Assembly: GCA_034090805.1 (NCBI GenBank)
Contig: JAXDRV010000138.1
Coordinates: 79,358 to 143,357 of the forward strand
DNA length: 64,000 bases
Direction of reading: 5' to 3'
DNA from: Ornithomonoglobus_A sp034090805
GTDB taxonomy: Bacteria > Bacillota > Clostridia > UBA1381
Under the pieces are notes generated by a model. That model was not told the origin of the DNA, did no database searches, and saw nothing but the letters and a program-made list of their open reading frames with translations. The translations under genes were made by a program, and so were the position numbers. Shown here piece after piece: positions 17,171 through 26,037 of the stretch. Position 1 is the first letter of the stretch. Each line of letters opens with the position of its first letter.

Positions 17171-17653
17171 ATGGAAGCAAAAGGAAAAGTAATCAAATAC
17201 GGTGATAACATAGATACCGACGTTATAATTCCGGCAAGATACCTTAACACTGCCGACCATAACGAGCTTGCAAAGCACTGCATGGAGGATATTGACAAGG
17301 ATTTTGTGAACAAGGTGCAAAAGGGCGATATAATGGTAGGCGGAGCGAATTTCGGCTGTGGTTCGTCAAGAGAACACGCTCCGATTGCGATTAAGGCAAG
17401 CGGTATTTCGTGCGTTATAGCAAAGGATTTTGCAAGGATATTTTACAGAAACTCAATCAATATCGGTCTGCCGATTCTTGAGTGTGCGGAGGCATCCGAG
17501 GATATAGACGGCGGTGATGAGGTTGAGGTAAACTTCGATACGGGAGTAATCACTAATCTTACAAAGAACAAGACGTACAAGGCGGTTGCTTTCCCTGAAT
17601 TTATGCAGGGGATAATCAATGCCGGCGGTCTTGTTGAATATCTGAAGAAATAA
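17171..17653 (+). CDS. leuD: 3-isopropylmalate dehydratase small subunit
   Basis: The 160-residue swivel-domain partner of LeuC has the expected [12 protein letters not shown] start region and [20 protein letters not shown]. The length suits the archaeal-type short LeuD that pairs with the short LeuC. It lies 18 bases after leuC with CAGGAGG upstream. Confidence 0.95.
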   Translation: MEAKGKVIKYGDNIDTDVIIPARYLNTADHNELAKHCMEDIDKDFVNKVQKGDIMVGGANFGCGSSREHAPIAIKASGISCVIAKDFARIFYRNSINIGLPILECAEASEDIDGGDEVEVNFDTGVITNLTKNKTYKAVAFPEFMQGIINAGGLVEYLKK

Positions 17654-17671
17654 CGGAAAGGAACATAGGTC

Positions 17672-18730
17672 ATGGAATTTAATATAGCTCTTATACCGGG
17701 TGACGGAATCGGTCCGGAGATTGTCGGCGGCGCAGTTACGGTGCTTAAGGCGGTTGAGGAAAAATTCGGTCATAAATTCAATTTTACGGAGGTTTACATG
17801 GGCGGCTGTGCAATTGATAAGTACGGCGAGCCGCTGCCTCAGGAAACGATAGATATATGCAAAAAATCCGACAGTGTGCTTTTGGGTGCAGTCGGAGGAC
17901 CTAAGTGGGACGGAGCACCCAAGCGCCCTGAGGCGGGACTTTTGGGCATAAGAAAGGCACTGGGACTTTATTCAAATCTTCGTCCGTCAATCCTCAAGCC
18001 GCAGCTTAAGGAGGCATCGCCCTTAAAGGACGAAAAGCTTGCAAACGGGCTTGATGTTATGGTTGTGCGTGAGTTGACGGGAGGTATTTACTTCGGTAAG
18101 CGTGAAAAGGCAGAGGACGGCTCATGGGCGTCCGATGAGGAAAAATACAGCGTTGAAGAGGTAAAGCGCATAGGCAAAATTGCGTTTGAAACCGCAATGA
18201 TAAGAAATAAAAAGCTTGTAAGCGTTGACAAGGCGAACGTGCTTGAATCGTCAAGGCTTTGGAGAAAGACGATTACGGAAATGTCGGCGGAGTACCCGGA
18301 GGTTGAGCTTTCGCATATGTACGTAGACAATGCGGCAATGCAGCTTGCGATAAATCCGTCACAGTTTGACGTTATCGTAACATCGAATATCTTCGGTGAT
18401 ATTCTGTCGGATTTGTCATCGGCGATAGCGGGTTCGATAGGAATGCTGCCGTCGGCATCTCTCGGAGCGACAAAGTGCGGTATGTATGAGCCGATTCACG
18501 GCAGTGCGCCTGATATTGCCGGAATGGATATAGCAAACCCGATTGCAACGATCGTGAGTGCGGCTATGATGCTTGAGATGTCGTTCGGACTTGCGGACGA
18601 GGCAAAGGCAATAAACAAGGCTGTGGACAAGGTGCTTGACATGAACTACAGAACAACCGATATTATGTCTGAAGGCATGACAAAGGTAGGCTGCAAGGAA
18701 ATGGCTGAGCTTATAGCTGATAATTTATAA
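17672..18730 (+). CDS. leuB: 3-isopropylmalate dehydrogenase
   Basis: A 352-residue member of the isocitrate/isopropylmalate dehydrogenase family. [10 protein letters not shown] at the N-terminus, the substrate-binding [12 protein letters not shown] with conserved arginine and tyrosine, and the NAD loop [12 protein letters not shown] are present. It oxidatively decarboxylates 3-isopropylmalate to 2-oxoisocaproate. It ends the leuCDB operon and is followed by a strong terminator. Confidence 0.96.
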   Translation: MEFNIALIPGDGIGPEIVGGAVTVLKAVEEKFGHKFNFTEVYMGGCAIDKYGEPLPQETIDICKKSDSVLLGAVGGPKWDGAPKRPEAGLLGIRKALGLYSNLRPSILKPQLKEASPLKDEKLANGLDVMVVRELTGGIYFGKREKAEDGSWASDEEKYSVEEVKRIGKIAFETAMIRNKKLVSVDKANVLESSRLWRKTITEMSAEYPEVELSHMYVDNAAMQLAINPSQFDVIVTSNIFGDILSDLSSAIAGSIGMLPSASLGATKCGMYEPIHGSAPDIAGMDIANPIATIVSAAMMLEMSFGLADEAKAINKAVDKVLDMNYRTTDIMSEGMTKVGCKEMAELIADNL

Positions 18731-18741
18731 AAGCTTATAAG

Positions 18742-18790
18742 AAAAACTCTTGAAATCCGATCTTTTACCGATCGGCTTCAAGAGTTTTTT
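18742..18790 (+). terminator. Terminator of leuCDB
   Basis: AAAACTCTTGAA pairs with TTCAAGAGTTTT, with an inner stem CCGATC/GATCGG, then a T run. An outer stem of the same sequence recurs in the terminator at 46838. Confidence 0.9.
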
Positions 18791-18879
18791 TATCTAATAG
18801 GAAATTTCTCAATTTCCTATTAGCAAAAAAGCTTACCTTGCGCCAAAGGCGCAGCTTTGTCAAAAGCTTTTTTATTTTA
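18791..18879. repeat. Short two-hairpin repeat, copy 1
   Basis: First stem: CTAATAGGAAATT pairs with AATTTCCTATTAG. Second stem: AAAAAGCTT pairs with AAGCTTTTTT around GCGCC/GGCGC. The outer parts match the element at 50963, while the middle differs. It lies between convergent leuB and a cyclophilin gene, overlapping the latter's stop codon, and can serve as its terminator. Confidence 0.8.
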
Positions 18880-19899
18880 TTCTGTTGTGATTGATTTAAT
18901 AATTACGTCCTCAAGCGGCTTGTCACCGCTGTCTGTGGCGGACGAGGCTATCTTATCGACAACGTCCATGCCATCTGTAACCTTGCCGAAAGCAGCGTAA
19001 TCGCCGTCAAGTGACGGTATGGTTTGGTGCATGATAAAGAACTGTGACGAGGCGCTGTCTTTGCTCTGCATCGTTCTTGCCATCGAGATAACGCCTCTTT
19101 CGTGCGTTATCAAGTTTAAATATCCGTTTGAGATGAACTGACCGCTTATGGCAGATGAGTTTTTCATTGTGCCGTCTGCGTCATAGCCACCGCCTTGAAT
19201 CATAAAATCCTTTATGACTCTGTGGAACGTAAGACCGTTGTAAAAGCCGCTGTCCGCAAGCTTGACGAAGTTTTCGACCGTTTCCGGGGCAATATCGGGG
19301 TAAAGCTCAAGCTTTATCGTATCTCCGTTTTCAAAATTGATTGCAGCCTTGACGGTACGTGCCTTTCCGTGAACGTATGCGTCATAAGCGTCATACATTG
19401 TGTTCATTTCCTGCTCATATGACAAAAGCTGTTTTGCAATGCCTGTGTTTTCCTCCGGTGTAAACTGCAAATCAACAGAAGCGGTCAGCGTTTCCTGATC
19501 CCAGCCGACCTCTGCTCCCAAAAGCTCTCCGACGGCACGCAGCGGAAGCATTGTTCTGTCGTTTATTACTACGGGCGGCATATCCATGTCGTAATAACCC
19601 TCAATCGAAACGGGCGAAAGCTTAAAGGCGGTGTTTTTTGTGAGCCACATCATATATAAATGATTGTCACGGTAAATGTTTACGCCTTTTGAGGCATCGT
19701 CCCATTCAACATCGCAGTTTAAAGCCTCGGTTATAGCACGCACGGGAACAACGGTTCTGTCGTTAATCACCATAGGCGGTACGTCTGTGTTCAGCTCTGT
19801 ACCGTTTACCTTGATTTTTATGTCATCGGCAAGAGCGGCTGACGAGAAAAGCATTGCCGCAGCACTTAAAACGGCGGCAAATATCATTTTATTTTTCAT
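18877..19899 (-). CDS. Secreted cyclophilin fused to a stalk (copper-amine-oxidase N-like) domain
   Basis: The 340-residue protein has a signal peptide ending ALA near residue 24, then a stalk/CuAO_N1 domain with two characteristic repeats (VINDRTVVPVRAI and VINDRTMLPLRAV), a linker, and a C-terminal cyclophilin-type peptidyl-prolyl isomerase (TFHRVIKDFMIQGGG, SSQFFIMHQ, AFGKVTDGMDVVDKI). It would act outside the membrane on proline bonds of exported proteins. The stalk domain also ends the transglycosylase at 40317, suggesting a shared surface module. It lies 14 bases after the cytoplasmic cyclophilin. Confidence 0.9.
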   Translation of the reverse strand: MKNKMIFAAVLSAAAMLFSSAALADDIKIKVNGTELNTDVPPMVINDRTVVPVRAITEALNCDVEWDDASKGVNIYRDNHLYMMWLTKNTAFKLSPVSIEGYYDMDMPPVVINDRTMLPLRAVGELLGAEVGWDQETLTASVDLQFTPEENTGIAKQLLSYEQEMNTMYDAYDAYVHGKARTVKAAINFENGDTIKLELYPDIAPETVENFVKLADSGFYNGLTFHRVIKDFMIQGGGYDADGTMKNSSAISGQFISNGYLNLITHERGVISMARTMQSKDSASSQFFIMHQTIPSLDGDYAAFGKVTDGMDVVDKIASSATDSGDKPLEDVIIKSITTE

Positions 19900-19913
19900 T
19901 GTTACCTCCGTAT

Positions 19914-20396
19914 TTATGCGAGTCTTATCGTCTTTATTATCTGATCCTCAAGCGGCTTATCCTGTACGTCTGTGGGTACGGCGGCGATTTCGTCCACTAC
20001 TTCTATTCCGTCCGTAACCTTGCCGAATGCGGCATACTGACCGTCAAGATGCGGCGCATTTTGGTGCATGATGAAAAACTGCGATGAAGCACTGTTCGGG
20101 AACATGGTTCTTGCCATTGACAGTACACCTCTTGTGTGCTTGAGAGTGTTTTTCACTCCGTTTGAGTCGAACTCACCCTTTATGGATGCTGCCTCCTTGT
20201 GTGTGCCGTCGGCCGCAAAGCCGCCGCCCTGAATCATGAAGCCCTCGATTACACGGTGAAAGATAAGTCCGTCAAAAAAGCTGTCGTTTATAAGCTTAAC
20301 AAAATTTTCGACCGTTATCGGAGCAACTTCGGGATATAACTCCGCCTTCATAACCTTTCCGTTTTCCATCTCGATTTCGATATTTATTGTTTCCAT
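19914..20396 (-). CDS. Peptidyl-prolyl cis-trans isomerase, cyclophilin type, cytoplasmic
   Basis: A compact 160-residue cyclophilin without a signal peptide: LIFHRVIEGFMIQGGG, SSQFFIMHQNAPHLDGQYAAFG and DGIEVVDEI are conserved active-site and core segments. It is the middle of three adjacent cyclophilin genes on the same strand. Its high similarity to both neighbours suggests tandem duplication. It is probably co-transcribed with the stalk-domain gene. Confidence 0.93.
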   Translation of the reverse strand: METINIEIEMENGKVMKAELYPEVAPITVENFVKLINDSFFDGLIFHRVIEGFMIQGGGFAADGTHKEAASIKGEFDSNGVKNTLKHTRGVLSMARTMFPNSASSQFFIMHQNAPHLDGQYAAFGKVTDGIEVVDEIAAVPTDVQDKPLEDQIIKTIRLA

Positions 20397-20439
20397 ATTA
20401 TAATAGTCCTTTCTGCATTTTATTTACCGTGCATTTGCG

Positions 20440-20550
20440 AAATGACGGTTGAGATTTGAGCGTGTTTTGAGTTTGTTCGGACGAGTTACGCTTGCGTATG
20501 TTTGAGTCCGAATAAATTCAAAAACACTCTCAAATTTAAATTTTACATTT
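20440..20550. repeat. Modular inverted repeat, copy H (module 1)
   Basis: Arms GAGATTTGAGCGTGTTTTGAG and CAAAAACACTCTCAAATTT pair imperfectly. The central hairpin is TACGC-TT-GCGTA, a different sequence from the CCTTGCGG centre of other copies but still self-complementary. The terminal repeats are degenerate. It lies between two cyclophilin genes. Confidence 0.75.
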
Positions 20551-20560
20551 ATTGTATTTA

Positions 20561-21223
20561 TCAGCCTTCTAACGAGATTTTAATGCTCTTTATAACTATC
20601 GGATTTTCGGGAACGTCCGACATACCGTTTTCAAGTGATTTTGTCGGCTGAGATGCAATCTCGTCTATAACCTCAAGCCCCTCCGTAACCTTTCCGAATG
20701 CCGCATATTCACCGTCAAGCGAGGGGTAGTCCTCGTGCATGATAAAGAACTGCGATGATGCGCTGTCGGGAACGGAAGTACGTGCCATTGACAGCACACC
20801 TCTTTCGTGCTTTAACGGGTTTTCAAAGCCGTTTGACTTAAATTCACCCTTTATCGAGGCTGTTTCCTTTTCGGTCATATCCTCGCTGTAGCCGCCGCCT
20901 TGAATCATAAAGCCGGATATTACACGATGGAATATCAGTCCGTCATAAAAATTTTCCGATGCAAGCTTTTCGAAATTTGCGACCGTTTCGGGCGCAAGAT
21001 CGGGGTAAAGCTCCGCTTTCATAACCTTGTCCTCGCCGTTTACGTTTACCGTGATTTCAACGTAGTCCTTGCGTGAGGTCAGCTCCTCAAGGGATTTTGA
21101 CGGAGCGGCCGTTGAAGTCGGTGCCGGTGTGGCTGTCGGAGCAGGTGCTTTTGCTCCGCATGATGTGAGTGTAAGAGCGGCGGTCATAACAAGAGCTGCC
21201 GCAATAATGCTTTTTATTTTCAT
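20561..21223 (-). CDS. Cyclophilin-type peptidyl-prolyl isomerase lipoprotein
   Basis: The 220-residue product has a lipoprotein signal with lipobox LTSC-G (Cys about residue 22), a Pro/Ala/Thr-rich linker and a complete cyclophilin domain (LIFHRVISGFMIQGGG, SSQFFIMHEDYPSLDGEYAAFG). It would be anchored on the outer face of the membrane as a foldase, like PrsA in role though not in family. It is the third of three consecutive cyclophilin genes, predicted to occupy different compartments. Confidence 0.92.
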   Translation of the reverse strand: MKIKSIIAAALVMTAALTLTSCGAKAPAPTATPAPTSTAAPSKSLEELTSRKDYVEITVNVNGEDKVMKAELYPDLAPETVANFEKLASENFYDGLIFHRVISGFMIQGGGYSEDMTEKETASIKGEFKSNGFENPLKHERGVLSMARTSVPDSASSQFFIMHEDYPSLDGEYAAFGKVTEGLEVIDEIASQPTKSLENGMSDVPENPIVIKSIKISLEG

Positions 21224-21250
21224 AATTATAACATTCCTTTCGGGTTTAAA

Positions 21251-23803
21251 TTAATCGTCCAAATCGGGTTTTTCTTCTGCCGGATCCTCAAGGATCTCGC
21301 CGTCCTCGTCCGGGACTTCGTTTTCCGGCTCGGCTGCATCATCGCCTCTTTCGGTAAGTGCGATTGAAACAACGCTGACACCTTCGTCAAGGCGCATGAG
21401 TCTTACGCCCTGCGTCTGTCTGCCGTAGGTGCTTATCTCGGCTGCGTGCATTCTGATAACAACACCCTCCGATGTGATCATCATTACGTCGTCATTGTCC
21501 GTAACAGCCTCAACTCCGGCAACCTTGCCTGTTTTTTCTGTTATGCGGTAGGTATACAAGCCCTTTCCGCTTCTTGTCTGCAAGCGGTATTCGGAAAATT
21601 CCGTCTTTTTGCCGTAGCCGTTTTCCGTAACAACAAGCAGTGACGCACCCTCGGTAACAGGACCTGCGCAAGCTCCGACAACGTAATCACCATCGTTTAA
21701 GGTGATGCCCTTAACGCCTCGTGTCGTTCTGCCCATGGCTCTTACGTCCTTTTCGGCAAAGCGTATTGCAAGACCGTCATGAGTGATAAGCATAATTTCA
21801 CTGTTGCCGTCTGTGAGGCGAACCTCGATAAGCTCGTCACCGTCAACAATTTCGATAGCTCTCAAGCCGCCGCTGCGTATTTTGGAATAATCCATAATAT
21901 CCGTCTTTTTAACAAGTCCGTTGCGTGTCATGAATGTGAGATAATCACCCTTTTCAAACTCCGCAACCGGTATCATTGCATTTATCTTTTCGCCCGGCTC
22001 AAGCGGCAGAAGATTTACTATCGCCGTACCCTTTGCCTGACGTGCAGCCTCGGGAATCTGATAACCCTTGAGCTTGTACACATATCCTCGTGTTGTAAAG
22101 AAGAGAATGTTGTGGTGCGTTGAGGTGGTGAACAGATGCTCGACAAAATCCTCCTCACGTGTCGTTATGCCGGTAATTCCTCGTCCGCCTCTGCGCTGTG
22201 AACGGTAGGTGTCGACAGGCATACGCTTTACATAGCCGTTGTGCGTTACCGTAACAATGCACTCTTCCTCGTCAATCAGATCCTCCATGTCGATTTCGTC
22301 AAATACCATCTCGATTGAGGTGCGGCGGCTGTCACCGTATTTGTTCTTGATTTCGATAAGGTCGTCCTTAACGATAGCAAGAACTCTGCCCTCGTGTGCG
22401 AGTATATCCTCGAACTCGGCAATCTTCGCAACAAGCTCCTCGTATTCGCTTTCTATCTTATCACGCTCCATGCCGGTAAGACGTCCCAGGGGCATCTGAA
22501 CGATTGCCGTGGTCTGAATATCCGACAAATCAAAGCGCATTGCAAGCTGTTCCTTTGCGTCGGGTATGCTCTTTGATGAACGGATTATGCGCACTACCTC
22601 GTCTATGTTGTCGATAACGATTCTGTAGCCCTCAAGCAGGTGTGCTCTTTCCTGAGCCTTTTTCAAATCGTATGCGGTGCGACGTCTTATTACGTCCTCC
22701 TGGTGTGCGATATAATAGTCTATCATCTCACGCAGGTTGAGAATTTTCGGCTGTTTGTCAACAAGCGCAAGCAAAATTACACCGAAGGTGTCCTGAAGCT
22801 GCGTGTATTTGTACAGATTATTCAGTACAACATTCGGATTTGCGTCACGCTTTAATTCGATTATAAGGTGAATTTCCTCGGCTGATTCATCTCTGGTTGA
22901 GGCGATGCCGTCTATTTTGCCGTCACGGACAAGCTCGTTTATGTGCTTTTCAAGACGTGCCTTGTTCACCTGGTACGGCAGCTCGGAAACGACAATTCTC
23001 GTTCTGCCATTGCTGTCCTCCTCGATTTCGGCTCTTGCACGCAGAATAACTCTGCCTCGTCCCGTTGTATAGGCACTTCTTATTCCGCTTTTGCCCATGA
23101 TAACGCCGCCGGTCGGAAAGTCCGGGCCGGGAATATAATTCATCAGCTCATCAATCGTTATCATCGGATCGTCTATGACCGCGATAATACCGTCAATAAC
23201 CTCTGTGAGGTTGTGGGGCGGGATATTTGTCGCCATACCTACGGCGATACCTGCCGAGCCGTTGACGAGAAGATTCGGGAAGCGTGACGGCAAAACGTCC
23301 GGCTCCTTTAATTTATCGTCGAAATTCGGCACAAAGTCAACCGTTTCTTTTTCAATGTCCGAAAGCATAAGAGCGGCAATCTTTGCCATCTTTGCCTCTG
23401 TGTATCTGTATGCGGCGGGAGGGTCACCGTCTATCGAACCGAAGTTTCCCTTACCCTGAACAAGCGGATAACGCAGAGAAAAGTCCTGCGCCAAACGCAC
23501 AAGCGCATCATAAACCGAAGCGTCGCCGTGGGGGTGATACTTACCAAGCACGTCACCGACGGTTGTCGCCGATTTTCTGAAATCATTTTCGTAAACGAGG
23601 TTAGACTCGTACATATCATATAAAATACGTCTGTGAACCGGCTTCATGCCGTCTCGTACATCGGGAAGCGCACGGCTCACAATTACACTCATCGCATAAT
23701 TGATATACGACTCCCTCATCTCGCTGTTGAGGTCAACATCAACAATCTTTTGATTTTGAATTGCCTCCATATTCAGCTCAAGTTCCTTGGATTTTTTAGC
23801 CAT
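21251..23803 (-). CDS. gyrA: DNA gyrase subunit A
   Basis: The 850-residue type II topoisomerase subunit has the breakage-reunion domain with catalytic Tyr134 in AAYRYTEAKM and a C-terminal six-blade DNA-wrapping domain with the GyrA box QRRGGRG, which separates it from ParC. The tail is acidic. In the quinolone region the sequence is HPHGDASVYD: Ala95 occupies the place of E. coli Ser83, while Asp99 matches Asp87. gyrB is not adjacent. A GC-rich leader and consensus promoter lie upstream. Confidence 0.96.
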   Translation of the reverse strand: MAKKSKELELNMEAIQNQKIVDVDLNSEMRESYINYAMSVIVSRALPDVRDGMKPVHRRILYDMYESNLVYENDFRKSATTVGDVLGKYHPHGDASVYDALVRLAQDFSLRYPLVQGKGNFGSIDGDPPAAYRYTEAKMAKIAALMLSDIEKETVDFVPNFDDKLKEPDVLPSRFPNLLVNGSAGIAVGMATNIPPHNLTEVIDGIIAVIDDPMITIDELMNYIPGPDFPTGGVIMGKSGIRSAYTTGRGRVILRARAEIEEDSNGRTRIVVSELPYQVNKARLEKHINELVRDGKIDGIASTRDESAEEIHLIIELKRDANPNVVLNNLYKYTQLQDTFGVILLALVDKQPKILNLREMIDYYIAHQEDVIRRRTAYDLKKAQERAHLLEGYRIVIDNIDEVVRIIRSSKSIPDAKEQLAMRFDLSDIQTTAIVQMPLGRLTGMERDKIESEYEELVAKIAEFEDILAHEGRVLAIVKDDLIEIKNKYGDSRRTSIEMVFDEIDMEDLIDEEECIVTVTHNGYVKRMPVDTYRSQRRGGRGITGITTREEDFVEHLFTTSTHHNILFFTTRGYVYKLKGYQIPEAARQAKGTAIVNLLPLEPGEKINAMIPVAEFEKGDYLTFMTRNGLVKKTDIMDYSKIRSGGLRAIEIVDGDELIEVRLTDGNSEIMLITHDGLAIRFAEKDVRAMGRTTRGVKGITLNDGDYVVGACAGPVTEGASLLVVTENGYGKKTEFSEYRLQTRSGKGLYTYRITEKTGKVAGVEAVTDNDDVMMITSEGVVIRMHAAEISTYGRQTQGVRLMRLDEGVSVVSIALTERGDDAAEPENEVPDEDGEILEDPAEEKPDLDD

Positions 23804-23825
23804 ATTGTTTCCGTAGCCTTTCTGC

Positions 23826-23866
23826 CCACAAGCAGTAATAAATTATATCTCCCCGGGTGGGCGGAC
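23826..23866 (-). promoter_or_regulatory. Hairpin in the gyrA leader
   Basis: GCCCAC pairs with GTGGGC across an AT-rich interior containing CCGGGG, about 25-60 bases before gyrA. It may affect expression; no known motif recognised. Confidence 0.35.
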
Positions 23867-23943
23867 AGGGAGAAACCGCACCGCATGGGCGGCGCTGTGA
23901 GGGCGGATAATTCTTCATTCGGAACAATCCGCATATACATTAA

Positions 23944-23972
23944 TTATATCACAAAAATGACATAATTGCAAG
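23944..23972 (-). promoter_or_regulatory. gyrA promoter
   Basis: Minus-strand TTGCAA (23967-23972) and TATAAT (23944-23949), 17-base spacer, about 140 bases before the start codon. Confidence 0.65.
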
Positions 23973-24080
23973 CTTTTACGGCGTTTTTTATCTATTTTTT
24001 ACCGCAATGTAGGCTTTTTGGGGGATAAAATAAAAGTAATACTTGACTAAAGGTTATAAAGAAGGTATAATATATATAGT

Positions 24081-24220
24081 TGGCAATTGTAAAACGGCGG
24101 TTTGGAATTTGAGAGTATTTTTGAATTTATTCGTACTCAAACATCCCTTGCGGTAACTCGTCCGAACAAACTCAAAAACACTCTCAAATTCCGAGGAAAT
24201 AACGAGTTTTACAATCGCCT
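24081..24220. repeat. Modular inverted repeat, copy C (module 1)
   Basis: Ends TGGCAATTGTAAAA and TTTTACAATCGCCT. The interior is almost identical to copy B, including CATCCCTTGCGG. It sits 41 bases before the lipid kinase gene. Confidence 0.9.
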
Positions 24221-24261
24221 GAAATATATAAATATGTGAGGGATTACGGGAGGAGTATGAC

Positions 24262-25152
24262 ATGAATAAGAAAATGCTGTTTGTGTTTAATCCGCACTCC
24301 GGCAAGGGTCAGCTGAAAAACAGCCTGTTTGACATTATCGATATTTTCACAAAGGGCGGATATGAGGTTACGGTTCATCCCACACAAGAGAAAAATGACG
24401 CTTTCAGAGTCATAAGAGCGGAGGCGAGCGGGTTTGACGTTGTTGTTGTGTCCGGCGGTGACGGAACGCTCAACGAGGCGGTCAGAGGTGTTATGAGCTT
24501 TCCGCAGGAGGAAAGACCGCCGATAGGATATATTCCGTCCGGTACGACAAACGATTTTGCTTCAAGCAGAGGTATACCCAAGGAGCCTGTCAAGGCGGCG
24601 GAAAAGATAGTGAACGGAACGGCTGTTCCGGGTGACATCGGAATGCTTAACGGAAACCCGTTTTGTTATGTTGCCGCATTCGGTGCGTTTACGGACGTTC
24701 CGTATGATACTCCGCAGGGAGCGAAAAACGTCCTCGGTCAGGCGGCGTATCTTATGGAGGGGATAAAGCGTCTGCCGAATATAGAATCGATTCATATCAG
24801 GCTTGAAAGCGAGGAGGCGGACATAGACGATTATTTCTGCGTCGGCTGTGTGCTTAATTCAACAAGTATGGCGGGGATAAGCTTTGACGGAAAATATGGT
24901 GTAGAGCTTGATGACGGATTGTTTGAAGCGGCACTCGTTAAAATGCCCGTTTCGCTTATACAGGCGCAGGAGCTTGTTTGGACAGTGATTAAGGGCGAGG
25001 AGGATACGGAAAAGTTTCGGCTTATACGCTCCTCCGAATTTGTGCTTGATTTTGACGAGGAGGTCAAATGGACGCTCGACGGCGAATACGGCGGCGCATA
25101 CCGTCATGCGGAAATAAAGGTGGAAAATAAAGCTGTGAGCTTTATATTATAA
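24262..25152 (+). CDS. YegS/DgkB-type diacylglycerol or lipid kinase
   Basis: This 296-residue protein belongs to the DAGK catalytic family. The N-terminus FVFNPHSGKGQ and the nucleotide-binding SGGDGTLNEAVRG followed by IPSGTTNDFASS are diagnostic. It would phosphorylate diacylglycerol or a related lipid at the membrane, recycling it for phospholipid synthesis. The start follows GGGAGGAG. The preferred lipid cannot be read from the sequence. Confidence 0.9.
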   Translation: MNKKMLFVFNPHSGKGQLKNSLFDIIDIFTKGGYEVTVHPTQEKNDAFRVIRAEASGFDVVVVSGGDGTLNEAVRGVMSFPQEERPPIGYIPSGTTNDFASSRGIPKEPVKAAEKIVNGTAVPGDIGMLNGNPFCYVAAFGAFTDVPYDTPQGAKNVLGQAAYLMEGIKRLPNIESIHIRLESEEADIDDYFCVGCVLNSTSMAGISFDGKYGVELDDGLFEAALVKMPVSLIQAQELVWTVIKGEEDTEKFRLIRSSEFVLDFDEEVKWTLDGEYGGAYRHAEIKVENKAVSFIL

Positions 25153-25174
25153 AATAAATTTAAGAAGGGTAATA

Positions 25175-25280
25175 TTAACGTGAAAAATCACGTTAATTGG
25201 ATTTAATTGCCCGTGCGATTTTCGCCTGCGGCGAACGCACATGGGCATGATTTTCACTTAACGCCTTGTCAGCCCACAGA
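25175..25280. repeat. Cluster of three hairpins, possible terminator/small element
   Basis: Three successive inverted repeats follow the lipid kinase gene: TTAACGTGA/TCACGTTAA (25175-25196), TGCCCGTGCG/CGCACATGGGCA (25208-25247) and CTTGTC/GACAAG (about 25266-25284). The arrangement resembles the hairpin-array elements at 42406 and 55720, but the sequence is different and no second copy is present. Confidence 0.5.
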
Positions 25281-25326
25281 CAAGAACAGTTAAGATTTTT
25301 AATGACTATTTGAGGGCAGAAAGGCT

Positions 25327-25842
25327 ATGGAAATTAATATGCAGGGAATTGTACAGTCGATTGTAACGGGATTATCGGGAAAAATATCAAAGGAGTTTAT
25401 TGTTTTTCTGGTGTCCATGATACCGCTTTTGGAGCTGAGAGGCTCGATACTTGCCGCAGGATTTATGAATATGGATTTTTTGCGGACGTTTATCGCCGCC
25501 GTGATAGGCAATATGCTGCCGATTCCGTTTATTTTAATATTTATTGAAGCGATTTTCAATTGGATGAAAAAAACAAAGCATTTCAGAAAGCTCGCCTGCG
25601 GAATTGAGAAAAAGGCGCTTTCAAAGTCGGAGCAAATAGAAAAATACGGTTATTTGGGACTGTATCTTTTTGTGGCGATACCTCTGCCGGGAACGGGAGC
25701 GTGGACGGGGAGCTTAATCTCTGTTCTTTTCGGAATGAAACGTTGGAAATCGCTGTTTTTCATCTTTTTGGGAGTGCTTACGGCGGGGCTGATTATGTCG
25801 CTTTTGGCTTTCGGCATAATACAGAACATATTTTATCATTAA
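25327..25842 (+). CDS. Small multidrug-export-like membrane protein (COG2426 type)
   Basis: A 171-residue integral membrane protein with about four hydrophobic segments. SMIPLLELRGSILAAG near the N-terminus and AIPLPGTGAWTGSL near residue 120 are hallmarks of the putative small multi-drug export family. The transport role is by annotation tradition rather than experiment. It has AGGGCAGAAAGG upstream and no obvious partner gene. Confidence 0.82.
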   Translation: MEINMQGIVQSIVTGLSGKISKEFIVFLVSMIPLLELRGSILAAGFMNMDFLRTFIAAVIGNMLPIPFILIFIEAIFNWMKKTKHFRKLACGIEKKALSKSEQIEKYGYLGLYLFVAIPLPGTGAWTGSLISVLFGMKRWKSLFFIFLGVLTAGLIMSLLAFGIIQNIFYH

Positions 25843-25878
25843 AATTTAATCAAAATGTATAAAAATATAAAATTAGTC

Positions 25879-25910
25879 TTGACAAACATTTTTATACATG
25901 GTATTATAAT
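25879..25910 (+). promoter_or_regulatory. glnA promoter
   Basis: TTGACA (25879-25884), then TATTAT (25902-25907) after 17 bases overlapping TATAAT (25905-25910). It lies about 130 bases before glnA. Confidence 0.75.
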
Positions 25911-25918
25911 AAGCAAGC

Positions 25919-25955
25919 AAGGACGCTGCCTACAGGATAGGAGCGTCCTTTTTCG
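25919..25955 (+). terminator. Terminator/attenuator in the glnA leader
   Basis: AAGGACGCT pairs with AGCGTCCTT and is followed by TTTTTCG; the inner part is CCT-ACAGGAT-AGG. It begins about 10 bases after the predicted transcription start, so it would block glnA unless overridden. The apical ACAGGA has A and G at positions 1 and 4, as in ANTAR-target hexaloops, but a second hairpin is not seen. Confidence 0.7.
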
Positions 25956-26037
25956 TTTATGACATATAATTTACGCCTTTGGAACGGAGGGCGAAGCTAC
26001 GGTATTTAAGATTTAATCTCGGAAAGGAGAGTTTGCG

